Assembly: GCF_900460525.1 (NCBI RefSeq)
Contig: NZ_UHIY01000001.1
Coordinates: 558,001 to 622,000 of the forward strand
Source: Yersinia kristensenii
GTDB lineage: Bacteria > Pseudomonadota > Gammaproteobacteria > Enterobacterales > Enterobacteriaceae
Reading direction: 5' to 3'
Length of the DNA stretch: 64,000 nt
Numbering within the stretch: the stretch's first letter is position 1; every line of letters starts with the position of its first letter. Shown here in pieces: positions 47,779 to 58,633 of this stretch. The notes under the pieces were generated by a model. It was not told the origin of the DNA, searched no databases, and saw only the letters and a list, made by a program, of their open reading frames with translations. Position numbers and translations under genes: made by a program.

Positions 47779-48678
47779 TTAACCGCTAAACAGTGCGGAA
47801 AAATCCTTGTTACATACCCGCTGTACCGCAGGATGTTGGATCATGCGCTCGGCAAAAATAACGTAATACTCTTCCTGCACATTATCTAAACGGCCAATTT
47901 CTACAATTTCGTCATCTTTGGCATAGGTATCTGCGGCATACAGGGTGGGTGCAACAAAAATGGCATTGTTATAAATAGCAAAAGCCTTCATCAACGCCGC
48001 ATCATCAAATTCCCCCAAGATCTCCACCTGTAGCCCTTTGCTGTTAATCCAATTTAATAATTTACGCCCCAACATTGAACGGCGGCCGGGCACTAATAAA
48101 CGTTTTTGCTGCAAACACGCGGGGAAAGGCAAATCTGGGATGGGCTGGCGACAATAAAAACTCACGCTACATTCGCCAAGCTTCACCGAAAATAGCCCTT
48201 CTTGCTGACTGGAATCTACCGGGCAATCAGACAGAATCATGTCCAACTTATGCTGACTTAACTGCTCTAGCAGCATTTCGTGGGTCGATTCAAAGCAACG
48301 TAAATGAATTTTTTCATGATCCACCACAGCAGTTTCCAGCACCTGGCTAACTAAGCGCTTAGATAATGCATCGGCAACGCCAACATCAAATAACAAGTTA
48401 GATTCTTTACGATAGTTAACAATATCAATCATTTCGTGGCTGAGCATGAACATCTTATCGGCATAGCGAAAGACCAATTGCCCCAATTCTGATGGCACCA
48501 GCCCGCGCCCCTGGCGCTTAAATAATTTACCGCCCAGACGTTCTTCCAATGCTTTAATTTGCCCGGTAATCGTTTGTGGCGTCAAAAATAAAGCCTCAGC
48601 CGCACCCACGACGGAGCCTTCCTTACAAACCTGCCAAAAATAATAAAGATGATTGAAATTGATGTGCGACATTCGCAT
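47779..48678 (-). CDS. nhaR: LysR-type activator of nhaA
   Basis: 299 residues. The N-terminal winged helix-turn-helix ([20 protein letters not shown], residues about 20-40) precedes a LysR effector domain that is highly similar to E. coli NhaR. It activates nhaA in response to sodium. Located 158 bases downstream of nhaA on the same strand; the gap contains a 9-bp hairpin. Confidence 0.96.
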
Positions 48679-48787
48679 GTTGTTATCTCCTTAACATATC
48701 GGCGAGCCAGCTAGCCCCATGCACGACTAAACGTTCCCTGTTCTGAGACTTCACAAACCGTAAGCCTAGAAATCCATCAGGTAGAAC

Positions 48788-48814
48788 GCCAGTACCTTGA
48801 TGAGCGGTACTGGC
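48788..48814 (-). other. Hairpin between nhaA and nhaR
   Basis: Perfect 9-bp inverted repeat GCCAGTACC/GGTACTGGC with a 9-base loop, no T-run. It may reduce read-through or stabilise the nhaA mRNA 3' end. Confidence 0.5.
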
Positions 48815-48836
48815 CATTCGAATATTAATCAATGAG

Positions 48837-50006
48837 TTATTTTTTCTTTGCCGGCAAAGCCAGACGCAACAAGCTATAACCCACAATAGCGGCAGTGGTG
48901 GAGCCGAATAATATGCCCAACTTAGAATAGGTAAGCAAAGCAACTTCAGCACCATCAAATGCCAGCGATGCAATAAATATCGACATAGTAAAGCCGATAC
49001 CACATAACACTGACACCGCAAAAATTTGCTTAAAGTTGATAGCATCCGGCAGTTTAGCAATCCCTAACTTAACCGCGAGCCAACTAAAGAGAAAAATCCC
49101 CAGTGGCTTACCAATAAACAGGCCGCTCGCAATCCCCAAAGGCAATAGTGACGTCAATCCAGCGATTGAAACGCCTTGCAACGAAACGCCTGCATTGGCA
49201 AAGGCAAATAACGGCAAAATCAAATAGGCAACCCACGGGTGCAAACCATGTTCCAGTGATTCCGAAGGCGAGCGTTTATCTTTGGTATGCAGCGGGATCA
49301 TAAAGCCGACAATCACCCCAGCTAAGGTCGCATGCACCCCTGATTTAAGAATACAGACCCACAGAACCAATCCAACCAGCAGATAGGCGGATGTTTTCCC
49401 TACCCCACGCCAGTTCATATAGCCCAGCAAAGCAATAGCGGCAGCAGCAATACCCAGAGCTTGCAGTGAAACCTCATGGGTATAGAACAATGCAATAATA
49501 ATGATAACGCCCAAGTCATCAATAATGGCCAATGCCAGTAAAAAGACTTTTAGGCTGGTTGGAACCCGGTTCCCCAGTAATGCCATCACTCCCAATGCAA
49601 AAGCAATATCGGTTGCTGCTGGAATTGCCCAACCTTGGCGAGTCACTTCATCAGCCCCATTAAACAGCAGATAAATCAAGGCCGGAGCGAGCATACCGCC
49701 CAAAGCAGCAATCGCAGGAAAAACGGCTTTATCGCGCCCCGCCAGTGAGCCTTCCATCAGCTCCCGTTTAACTTCCAAGCCCACAACCAAGAAGAATATC
49801 GCCATTAAGCCATCATTAATCCACAACAGCAGCGGCTTACTGATATCCAGTGACGCAATTTTTACCGATACCGGGACATCTAAAAATGATTGATAAGCCC
49901 CGTGGAGCGGGCTGTTAGCCATAAATAAGGCGACGATAGCGGCAAAAATTAAAATCAGACCACCCGCCGCCTCTTGGCGTAAAAATTGACGAATAATGTT
50001 TGTCAC
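48837..50006 (-). CDS. nhaA: Na+/H+ antiporter NhaA
   Basis: 389 residues, about 12 transmembrane segments. Ion-binding aspartate pair is in [18 protein letters not shown] (IIDDLG). It exports Na+ or Li+ in exchange for protons at alkaline pH. Arranged nhaA then nhaR as in E. coli. Confidence 0.97.
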
Positions 50007-50169
50007 AATGAATAGCTCCTTACATCAGACAATGAGCTGCTGCTCGACAAATCAATTCATGAATTTTAGGATAACCCTTAACTCGAAAAAAGTCGTTTTT
50101 ATAGCAATAAATACTCGGAAAAACCGATCAATTCGACATCTGCATCACATATTTCTATACCAGATGATG

Positions 50170-50203
50170 AAAAAAAATCCCCGATACTTATCGAGGATTT
50201 TTA
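50170..50203. terminator. Terminator after dnaJ
   Basis: Stem AATCCTCGATA/TATCGGGGATT with a T8 run on the minus strand (and T5 on the plus strand). A smaller hairpin TAGCAG/CTGCTA precedes it just after the dnaJ stop. Confidence 0.85.
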
Positions 50204-50242
50204 ATTTTCATCTTTATTAGCAGGTTAACTGCTAAGCCATGA

Positions 50243-51373
50243 TTAGCGGGTCAAGTCATCAAAGAATTTCTTAACACCGTCTAAGAAGCTTTTAGAGCGA
50301 GGGCTGTTTTTTTCACCCGCAGCGCCAACAAAACTTTCTTCCAGTTCGCGCAGTAATTGTTTCTGTTTTTCACTTAGGTGGACTGGAGTCTCAACCACAA
50401 CCCGGCAGAGTAAGTCGCCTTGGCTACCACCACGAACAGATTTAACCCCTTTCCCACGCATACGGAACAGTTTGCCGGTTTGCGTTTCTGCAGGCACTTT
50501 CAGCTTAACGCGACCATCCAACGTTGGGACTTCAATCTCGCCGCCTAAGGCCGCCATAGCGAAGTTAATTGGCACTTCACAATACAGATTATTGCCTTCA
50601 CGTTCGAAAATTGGGTGCGCTTTAACCTGCACCTGAACATATAAGTCGCCTGCTGGTGCGCCGTGTTCGCCTGCTTCACCTTCACCATTTAAGCGAATGC
50701 GATCACCGGTATCAACACCCGCCGGAATTTTAACCGACAGTGTTTTTGATTTCTCAACGCGGCCATGTCCATGACATTTGTTGCACGGATCTTTAATGAT
50801 TTGGCCGCTGCCATGACAAGTCGGACACGCCTGCTGCACGGTGAAGAAACCTTGGCGCATATGCACCTGACCTGCACCACGGCAAGTCGAACACGTCACC
50901 GGTGAGCTGCCCGGCTTAGCACCGCTACCATGGCAGACATCACATTCATTTAGCGTTGGGATACGAATTTCTTTGGTTACACCGCGCACCGCTTCTTCCA
51001 GTGTCAGATCCATGTTGTAGCGCAAATCTGAACCACGGGAAGCTCGCTGACGACGGCCACCGCCGAAGATATCACCGAAAACATCACCAAAAATGTCACT
51101 AAAATCAGCACCGCCACCACCAAAACCACCGCCGCCCATGCCACCTTGTTCAAAGGCTGCATGACCATATTGATCATAGGCTGCGCGTTTTTGTGGGTCG
51201 GTCAAAATTTCATAGGCTTCTTTAACTTCTTTGAAATTTTCGCCGGTATCGTTCTCATCCTGATTACGGTCCGGATGATACTTTACTGCCAGGCGTTTAT
51301 AGGCCTTTTTGATTTCACGTTCATCGGCGCCCTTTGTGACGCCTAAAACCTCGTAATAATCTCTCTTCGCCAT
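50243..51373 (-). CDS. dnaJ: Chaperone DnaJ (Hsp40)
   Basis: 376 residues. J domain with HPD (YHPDR) at the N-terminus, Gly/Phe linker, and four zinc repeats [24 protein letters not shown] and CNKCHGHG, then two substrate-binding beta domains. It delivers clients to DnaK and stimulates its ATPase. Cotranscribed with dnaK, 112 bases downstream. Confidence 0.98.
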
Positions 51374-51387
51374 TCTCTTTTTTTCCT

Positions 51388-51470
51388 ACCCTTAACATGC
51401 GTGCACGGGCGTAGAGTTTCCTCGACGCCCGTGCTGGTTTCCAGCAACAGTAAGGCCTACTGTTGCAGTG
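51388..51470 (-). other. Two strong hairpins in the dnaK-dnaJ gap
   Basis: Two stems lie in the 112-base gap: GCAACAGTA/TACTGTTGC and GCACGGGCGT/ACGCCCGTGC, both perfect. The last is followed within 30 bases by A-rich sequence, not a T-run, so partial termination or mRNA processing is more likely than full termination. This fits the usual excess of DnaK over DnaJ. Confidence 0.6.
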
Positions 51471-51485
51471 CCCGCTTAAGGGCTA

Positions 51486-53396
51486 TTATTTTTTGTCTTT
51501 TACTTCTTCGAATTCGGCGTCTACAACGTCGTCTTCTTTCTTAGCACTGGTATCACCAGCATCACCGCCTGCGGCCGCTTGCTGCTGCTGAGCCATTTCC
51601 AGTAATTTACCAGAAACTTGCACCAGAGCCTGAGTTTTGGCTTCGATCTCAGCTTTATCTTCGCTTTTCAAAGCCGCTTCCAGCGCTTTCACTGCATCTT
51701 CGATGACAGTTTTGTCTTCTGCTGGCAGTTTGTCGCCAGCTTCTTCCAACTGTTTACGAGTACCGTGAATCAGGTGGTCAGCTTGGTTACGAGTCTGTAC
51801 TAACTCTTCAAACTTACGGTCTGCTTCAGCGTTAGCTTCAGCATCGCGAACCATTTTCTGGATTTCTTCCTCGTTCAAACCAGAAGATGCCTTGATGGTA
51901 ATCTTCTGCTCACGACCGGTATTTTTGTCTTTAGCAGACACATGCAAAATACCATCGGCGTCGATATCGAAGGTCACTTCGATTTGCGCCATGCCGCGAG
52001 GTGCCGCCTGGATACCATCCAGATTGAACTGACCCAGAGACTTGTTATCCTGAGCACGTTTACGCTCACCCTGAAGCACATGAATGGTTACCGCAGATTG
52101 ATTGTCTTCCGCAGTAGAGAACACTTGGCTGTGCTTAGTTGGGATAGTGGTGTTTTTGGTGATAAGCGGAGTCATCACACCACCCATGGTTTCAATACCC
52201 AGTGACAGTGGAGTCACGTCCAACAACAGAACGTCTTTCACTTCACCAGACAGAACACCACCCTGCACTGCCGCACCAATCGCTACAGCTTCATCTGGGT
52301 TAACGTCTTTACGTGGTTCTTTACCGAAGAAATCAGCAACTTTTTTCTGAACCATTGGCATACGAGTCTGACCACCGACCAAGATAACGTCCTGGATATC
52401 GGAAACAGACAAGCCAGCATCCTGCAGAGCCACTTTCAGTGGTTCAATAGAACGGTTTACCAAATCTTCGACCAGTGACTCCAATTTAGCGCGAGTCACT
52501 TTGATGTTCATATGTTTTGGACCGCTACCATCAGCCGTGATGTACGGCAGGTTAACGTCGGTCTGTTGAGCTGAAGACAGCTCGATTTTTGCTTTTTCAG
52601 CTGCTTCTTTCAGGCGCTGCATGGCCAGTGGATCGGTACGCAGATCCATACCCTGGTCTTTCTTGAATTCATCAACCAGATAATTGATCAGGCGGCTATC
52701 GAAGTCTTCACCACCCAGGTGGGTATCACCGTTGGTTGCCAGAACTTCAAAGGTTTTTTCGCCGTCGACTTCATCGATTTCGATAATTGAGATATCGAAA
52801 GTACCACCACCGAGGTCATAAACCGCGATAGTACGGTTACCGACTTCTTTGTCCAGACCATAAGCCAATGCTGCGGCTGTTGGTTCGTTGATGATACGTT
52901 TTACTTCCAGACCTGCGATACGGCCAGCATCTTTAGTTGCCTGACGCTGAGCATCGTTAAAGTATGCAGGTACAGTGATAACCGCTTCAGTAACGGGTTC
53001 ACCCAGAAAATCTTCAGCCGTTTTCTTCATTTTCTTCAGCACTTCAGCAGAAATCTGCGGTGGTGCAACTTTCTGGCCTTTTACTTCAACCCACGCGTCA
53101 CCATTATCTGCTGCGATAATTTTGTACGGCATGATGTCTTTATCACGCTGTGCTTCTTCGTCCTGGAAACGGCGGCCAATCAAACGTTTGATCGCAAACA
53201 GTGTATTTTGCGGGTTAGTAATAGCCTGACGTTTAGCCGGTTGACCAACCAGAATCTCACCATCTTGGGTATAAGCAATGATAGAAGGCGTGGTGCGGTC
53301 GCCTTCGCTGTTTTCCAGCACACGTGCTTTAGTACCATCCATAATTGCTACACAAGAGTTGGTAGTACCCAAGTCGATACCAATAATTTTACCCAT
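51486..53396 (-). CDS. dnaK: Chaperone DnaK (Hsp70)
   Basis: 636 residues. Nucleotide-binding domain begins [10 protein letters not shown]; the linker [12 protein letters not shown] leads to the peptide-binding domain, and the tail ends in the EEVKDKK-type acidic motif. Works with DnaJ and GrpE. Expressed from the sigma-32 promoter about 165 bases upstream. Confidence 0.99.
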
Positions 53397-53561
53397 CTAA
53401 AACGCCTCCACTAAAAAGTCATATTCGGTCAAGTTACTAATCTATATGTGGGCGAATTGTTTATTTTCAACTGCCCGTATTTTCATAATCAATGCTTTCA
53501 TACCCAGCATTCTGCTGATGTATGTCTCCACTGAATAGTAATTAGTCCCTGCGGTTGGAAA

Positions 53562-53596
53562 TAAGATGGGGCCACGAAACGCAGCATCAAGGGGGG
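53562..53596 (-). promoter_or_regulatory. Sigma-32 heat-shock promoter of dnaKJ
   Basis: On the minus strand CCCCCTTGATG, a 10-12 base spacer and GGCCCCATCTTA match the E. coli dnaK P1 pattern (CCCCCTTGATG and CCCCATTTA). This gives a leader of about 165 bases. The remaining part of 53397-53770 has no gene; a 92-codon plus-strand ORF crossing it is a chance frame. Confidence 0.9.
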
Positions 53597-53770
53597 AGAT
53601 GAAAAAAAATTACTTTTTATTACCCTCCAGATCATTGTTTCCAACCGCGCGGATCATTATGATGCCGCGCGCACTGAGGGATATCGACGACTTTTTGGTC
53701 ATTCAGGCGATTTATACTTATTCGGATAATTATCCATTTTTTTTAGCATTCTGTTACTTGCAGAGGACTT

Positions 53771-54367
53771 ATGAACACCACCAAGTTGGCGAATCCTGGC
53801 CCATTAGGCCTGATGGGTTTTGGGATGACTACCGTCTTGCTTAACCTGCACAACGCAGGCTTCTTCCCCCTAACCTCTGTTATTTTGAGTATGGGGATTT
53901 TTTATGGCGGTTTGGCACAAATTCTGGCAGGCATGCTGGAGTATAAGAAAGGCAATACTTTTGCTGCAACCGCATTTACCTCATATGGTGCATTTTGGCT
54001 GAGCCTGGTCGGTTTGCTGATGCTACCCAAAATGGGTCTGGCAGAAGCCACTGACGCACAGTTCCTCGGCGTTTATTTAGGCTTATGGGGTATCTTCACA
54101 CTGTTTATGTTCTTCGGTACCTTACCCGCTAACCGCGCTTTACAGTTTGTTTTCGGTAGCCTGACGCTCCTGTTTGCTCTGTTGGCGGTCGGTAACTTCA
54201 CCGGTAACCATTCGCTACTGGTTTTCGCCGGCTTCGAAGGCATTATCTGCGGCGCCAGCGCCATTTACCTGGCAATGGCGGAAGTCTTAAACGAACAATA
54301 TGGCCGTACGGTACTACCAATTGGTGAACCAAACCAGACTACTGTACACGTACAATCTGTAGCTTAA
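53771..54367 (+). CDS. satP: Acetate/succinate-proton symporter SatP
   Basis: 198 residues (188 in E. coli YaaH), AceTr/GPR1-FUN34-YaaH family, six hydrophobic segments. The family signature [14 protein letters not shown] is at the N-terminus. AGAGGAC precedes the ATG. Imports acetate and succinate. Divergent from dnaK; followed by a clear terminator. Confidence 0.95.
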
Positions 54368-54399
54368 TTACAGTTCACTAAGAAAACTTATATTTAATG

Positions 54400-54433
54400 A
54401 CACCCTGAACATTCATATTCAGGGTGTTTTTTT
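54400..54433 (+). terminator. satP terminator
   Basis: Stem ACACCCTGAA/TTCAGGGTGT with a T7 run, 32 bases after the satP stop. The following stretch to 54594 is AT-rich and holds the promoter region of the next gene. Confidence 0.95.
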
Positions 54434-54594
54434 ATGCCTATTTACCACGTCTAAAAAAATAAATTATCTTATTAAAAATAACGCGACAAAATAATAAAAT
54501 AGAACAATAAAAATAAATAATGTGAAGAAAAAACACATCATATAACATCGAAACCCTATCGATAATGTAGCATATTAAAATTAAGGGTTGGCCT

Positions 54595-57048
54595 ATGATA
54601 ATAGTTATGAAACTATTAACAGTCATTGTATTAATAATATCTCAATCTGCCTATTCACATAACGCTAAAGTTTGTTTTTACGAACTAGCTGATTTTGGCG
54701 GAGAATCATTTTGCTCTGCGGAAAGTGAATCAGACTCAGTTTACAATGATGATTTTAATAATGAAATAGAGTCAATCTCTATCCCTCCGGGTATGGTTGT
54801 GACTCTTTATGATAGCGTGGATTTTTCTGGAAAAAAAACGATATTAAAGAATGATATTAATCTGCAGGAATTAAAATCATCTGGGCTATATAACACAATA
54901 AAATCATACAAAATAGCACCGGCCATTTGTTTTTATACCCAAGAAAAGTTTGAAGGAGACAGTATTTGTTTAGCATCAAACCAACAAATAGATTTATATC
55001 ACGATATTGAATTCTTCATTGAGTCTGGCCGAGAAGTATTACCTATTCATAATGACAGTATTAGATCAATAACAGTCCCTCGTGGAATGATTGCGACAGT
55101 ATATGAGAATGATAATTTCCATCCTCCTTTTTTTGCACTAACTGAGAACATGACTAATGATAGTTTAAAAGCATTAGGAATGAATAATGCGATTACTAGC
55201 ATTAAAGTATCACAAGACAAAGGACTTATCTGCAATCAACAATGTATTATTATTGACAACTATAAAATTAATCTTATTGATGCTTTTGGTGAGTACTGGG
55301 ATGATATTCGTTTAAAAAACAAACAAGTACTCCTTGTTTTTAACACGACCGATTTTGGAGAGAACGATAAATATACTCTTGAGTTATTTAACGGGCCAAG
55401 CATTACTTTAAATCGGAGCCGAGTTATATTTTCTGACCATAAAATGACCGATAAATTTATTTTTGATCGTTATAAACAAAGCGACAATCTATCCTTTATT
55501 ATACAAATACAAAAAGACACGGTACAAACTCAATTCATTCAAACATTGAAATATAACGTAGTGGAAATATCCCCCATTATCTCTTTTAGTTGGAGTAGCG
55601 AGATCAGTAAATCCCCAGAAATAACACTAACCAACTTCAATAAAGACAAGCCATTAATCCTCGAAAAATCAATACTTACTGCAGATGCCGGTGATAAATA
55701 TTGGGAAAAAAGAGACTTAACACAAATAAGTAAAACCATCTGTATTTTCACTCCTTTTCTAAATATTTATAATTATCTTACACAAGACAAGTGCCAACAG
55801 TTTGACAGCATTGTATTCAGCGCCGATAAATTCTTCCACAGTAATACAAAAGGAAAAACATTACATATTGCCGGAAATAGTATGCCACTCAAAAACACAA
55901 CTGTCATAGGAGAGAAAACAGCTGATAACATGAGTAATAATATGACCCTAACCCATATCGACAATACTCTTCATAACCAATCGCTTAGCCTACCAGCCAC
56001 GGCAAAAGCTTGCAACGCCTCTATCTATTCCATTCTGAATTCACGCCAACCACGGCAAGTAAGACCTGCTTGTATAGACTGGACGTTAGATATCATGACT
56101 GACTTCACATTATTATTTGGCAATAGTTTAGAGACCTGGAATTCTGTTTTTTTCGGCAGAGTGATTGATTCAATCATTAGAACAGGAAGCACAGGAACTG
56201 CAACACAAAACCCGGAATTAGAAAGCCGATTAATTAAAAACATCAGAGACACAATAATAGAAAAAAGCCCTAATAACTCAATCCAACAAGCTAAAAGTGC
56301 ATTTGACTATGCACAATTGAACTATATTAATTATAGTATTTACTATTCATCCAGTGAAGAACCATCCGCAGTAGAATTACTACCACTTGGTATTTATGAA
56401 TTATTACTCGATACCTTTATCTATACCCCAACGCCCCCCGTGATTATAGAACAAGGCACTACAGTAGAACACCCCGAATTAGAATTTGAAGTAGAAATAC
56501 TCCCCACACTCTCCCCCGAGGAGGAGGAAAGACTTTCGGATATCGAAATTGCCAATACACGGACTATGCGAAAAAAACTCAGTGATACCATTGCTCAATG
56601 GGGTCAAGAGTATCAAGGCCCTCATATTAGCGAAGCTAGCGCGGCCAGTGCGAGCGATACAAATACTTCGCTCAGTAAACTTCTACATGCTGGAAATGTG
56701 GTTACCGGTATTATTCACCGTAGATTACTCATTCATCGTCCAGGGGAAATATATGTGGTCGTCAAATTACGAGGACAAATTGTCACGATAATTGTCGCAG
56801 ACAGGTTCAATAGTAGAAATGAGGTTGAACTGGTGGCATCAGCGACATTTCCTAATTTTGTATTATCACCCGATAGAGACGGAACTGTGAGAGGAGCAGG
56901 AACCGCAGCGGTCAGAGAATTAGCGCGATATTTACAGCAGCAAGGCGCCAGAACATTATATTCGGAAGTTATTTCACAGCCCTCAGCTCGCGTCAAACAG
57001 AAGGTCGGATTCACGTTCATCGGGGCCACTTTCAACGATGAATTATAA
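54595..57048 (+). CDS. Large exported protein with two beta-gamma-crystallin domains and a GNAT-like C-terminus
   Basis: 817 residues with a signal peptide (1-21, cleavage after AYS). Residues 25-107 and 110-205 are two beta-gamma-crystallin domains, each with two Greek keys: CFYELADFGG (27-36), TLYDSVDFSG (70-79), CFYTQEKFEG (112-121) and TVYENDNFHP (168-177). One full calcium motif NNAITS is at 197-202; the other three are degenerate (NNEIES, NDSIRS, NTIKS). This recalls the Yersinia-crystallin exported protein of Y. pestis. Residues about 210-690 match nothing I know. Residues 690-817 look like a GNAT acetyltransferase: RGAGTAAVREL (766 on), then SEVISQPSARVKQKVGFTFIG. The gene is visibly AT-rich compared with its neighbours, suggesting transfer. 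AAGGG lies 7 bases before the ATG. Function unknown. Confidence 0.85.
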   Translation: MIIVMKLLTVIVLIISQSAYSHNAKVCFYELADFGGESFCSAESESDSVYNDDFNNEIESISIPPGMVVTLYDSVDFSGKKTILKNDINLQELKSSGLYNTIKSYKIAPAICFYTQEKFEGDSICLASNQQIDLYHDIEFFIESGREVLPIHNDSIRSITVPRGMIATVYENDNFHPPFFALTENMTNDSLKALGMNNAITSIKVSQDKGLICNQQCIIIDNYKINLIDAFGEYWDDIRLKNKQVLLVFNTTDFGENDKYTLELFNGPSITLNRSRVIFSDHKMTDKFIFDRYKQSDNLSFIIQIQKDTVQTQFIQTLKYNVVEISPIISFSWSSEISKSPEITLTNFNKDKPLILEKSILTADAGDKYWEKRDLTQISKTICIFTPFLNIYNYLTQDKCQQFDSIVFSADKFFHSNTKGKTLHIAGNSMPLKNTTVIGEKTADNMSNNMTLTHIDNTLHNQSLSLPATAKACNASIYSILNSRQPRQVRPACIDWTLDIMTDFTLLFGNSLETWNSVFFGRVIDSIIRTGSTGTATQNPELESRLIKNIRDTIIEKSPNNSIQQAKSAFDYAQLNYINYSIYYSSSEEPSAVELLPLGIYELLLDTFIYTPTPPVIIEQGTTVEHPELEFEVEILPTLSPEEEERLSDIEIANTRTMRKKLSDTIAQWGQEYQGPHISEASAASASDTNTSLSKLLHAGNVVTGIIHRRLLIHRPGEIYVVVKLRGQIVTIIVADRFNSRNEVELVASATFPNFVLSPDRDGTVRGAGTAAVRELARYLQQQGARTLYSEVISQPSARVKQKVGFTFIGATFNDEL

Positions 57049-57061
57049 AGATATAAATATC

Positions 57062-57104
57062 AAAATAGCCCATAATTTTTGACAAATTTATGGGCTATTT
57101 TTAT
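57062..57104. terminator. Bidirectional terminator between crystallin gene and MHS transporter
   Basis: A 14-bp stem AAAATAGCCCATAA/TTATGGGCTATTTT with T-runs on both strands, 13 bases after the crystallin-gene stop. Confidence 0.92.
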
Positions 57105-57146
57105 TAACAGTATATTTATGTTTACTGTTGTGCGGCCTTACTCAGC

Positions 57147-58505
57147 CTAGGCTTTCTGTGAAATCTGAGTTTTCACATCACTATTAATATCATTGCGTAG
57201 ATAGATCCCTAATAGGAATCCCACCAGCGATAACAGCAACATGTAATAGGCAGGAGCCATAGGCGTCATCTTCATCAATAAGGTCACCACAATAGGTGTC
57301 AATCCACCAAAAATGGCATACGCTACATTGTAGGAGAAAGAAATTCCGGTAAAACGAATCTCAGCCGGGAATGCGCGAACCATGACATAAGGCACAGCGC
57401 CGACGATACCAACACAGAATCCAGCCAACATATAATGCGGAAATAACTGATTAGGATCGGTCAGATTAGTGTGATAAAACGTCCATGTCGACACCGCCAA
57501 CATCAAGCTGCCAACAATAAAAGTTTTACTCGCGCCGAAGCGGTCAATAGCAAGACCCGCAATCACACAACCCAAGACTAACGCGACAATAGCCAGACTA
57601 TTCGCCTGCAATGCCAATGCGGGCAGTACGCCGAATTGCTTCTGTAAATAAGTCGGGGTCATCAAGATGACTACTACAATGCCAGCCGACAGCAACCAAG
57701 TCAGCAGCATCGAAACCACTATTTCTTTCTTATGATTGACCACCACAGATTTCAGCGGCAGCTCTTCAGCCAAAGTTTTGCGGGCCTGCATCTCTTTAAA
57801 GATCGGGGTTTCCTGCAACCAGCGGCGTAAATACATGGCAAACAAGCCGAAAATCCCACCCAGGAAGAACGGCACACGCCAGCCACCATCTAAAATAGCC
57901 TGAGGACTTAAGGTGGTGTTCATCGCCGTGGCTACCAGTGATCCCAGCAAGATACCCGCCGTCAAACCCGCCGTTAAGGTACCGCAAGCAATACCAATAC
58001 GCCGACGCGGTACGTGTTCCGCCACAAAAACCCATGCACCGGGCACTTCACCGCCAATTGCCGCACCTTGCAATACGCGCATTAATAACAACAGCAGCGG
58101 AGCGGCAATGCCGATAGAAGCATACGTCGGCAGCATACCAATCGCGAGTGTTGGCAATGCCATTAACAAAATACTGAGAGTAAACATCTTCTTACGACCA
58201 ACCAAGTCACCAAAATGCGCCATAATGATGCCGCCCAGCGGACGAGCCAGGTAACCCGCCGCAAAAATACCGAATGTCTGCACCTGACGCAGCCACTCAG
58301 GCATATCTACTGGGAAGAAAAGATCGCCGATAACCGCAGCAAAGAAGACGAAAATAATGAAATCGTAAAACTCAAGTGCCCCACCTAATGCAGCCAAGGT
58401 GAGGGTTTTATAATCTTGCTTATTCAGCCGACGATTATGATTATCTTGTTGGGCAACATGAGGTTGCGATAAGTCGACTTGAGATAAATTGTGTTCTTGG
58501 GACAT
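57147..58505 (-). CDS. MHS-family (metabolite:H+ symporter) MFS transporter
   Basis: 452 residues with about 12 hydrophobic segments. Features of the MHS branch (ProP, KgtP, ShiA) are present: ALEFYDFIIFVFFA in segment 1, GYLARPLGGIIMAHFGDLVGRK in loop 2-3 (RPLGG, GDLVGRK) and LQGAAIGGEVPGA. Likely substrates are dicarboxylates, betaine or citrate, but this cannot be decided from sequence. It lies between the crystallin gene and mog; E. coli has no counterpart here. Confidence 0.88.
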   Translation of the reverse strand: MSQEHNLSQVDLSQPHVAQQDNHNRRLNKQDYKTLTLAALGGALEFYDFIIFVFFAAVIGDLFFPVDMPEWLRQVQTFGIFAAGYLARPLGGIIMAHFGDLVGRKKMFTLSILLMALPTLAIGMLPTYASIGIAAPLLLLLMRVLQGAAIGGEVPGAWVFVAEHVPRRRIGIACGTLTAGLTAGILLGSLVATAMNTTLSPQAILDGGWRVPFFLGGIFGLFAMYLRRWLQETPIFKEMQARKTLAEELPLKSVVVNHKKEIVVSMLLTWLLSAGIVVVILMTPTYLQKQFGVLPALALQANSLAIVALVLGCVIAGLAIDRFGASKTFIVGSLMLAVSTWTFYHTNLTDPNQLFPHYMLAGFCVGIVGAVPYVMVRAFPAEIRFTGISFSYNVAYAIFGGLTPIVVTLLMKMTPMAPAYYMLLLSLVGFLLGIYLRNDINSDVKTQISQKA

Positions 58506-58633
58506 ATGACACCGTAATAAACCAGAGTAGGGGAAGAAAAATATTTTCAGCTTTTTGTAAAGTAAACATGACTATACCGTACAAAATTCCCCACACTCAC
58601 AGAATGGTATCTTATTTTGTAAAAAGTTTTAAT

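Noticed and set aside
48683..49060. 125-codon minus-strand ORF
   Set aside because: It overlaps the 3' end of nhaA in another frame and has no recognisable protein character.
53566..53844. 92-codon plus-strand ORF before satP
   Set aside because: It overlaps the sigma-32 promoter of dnaK and the satP start in another frame.
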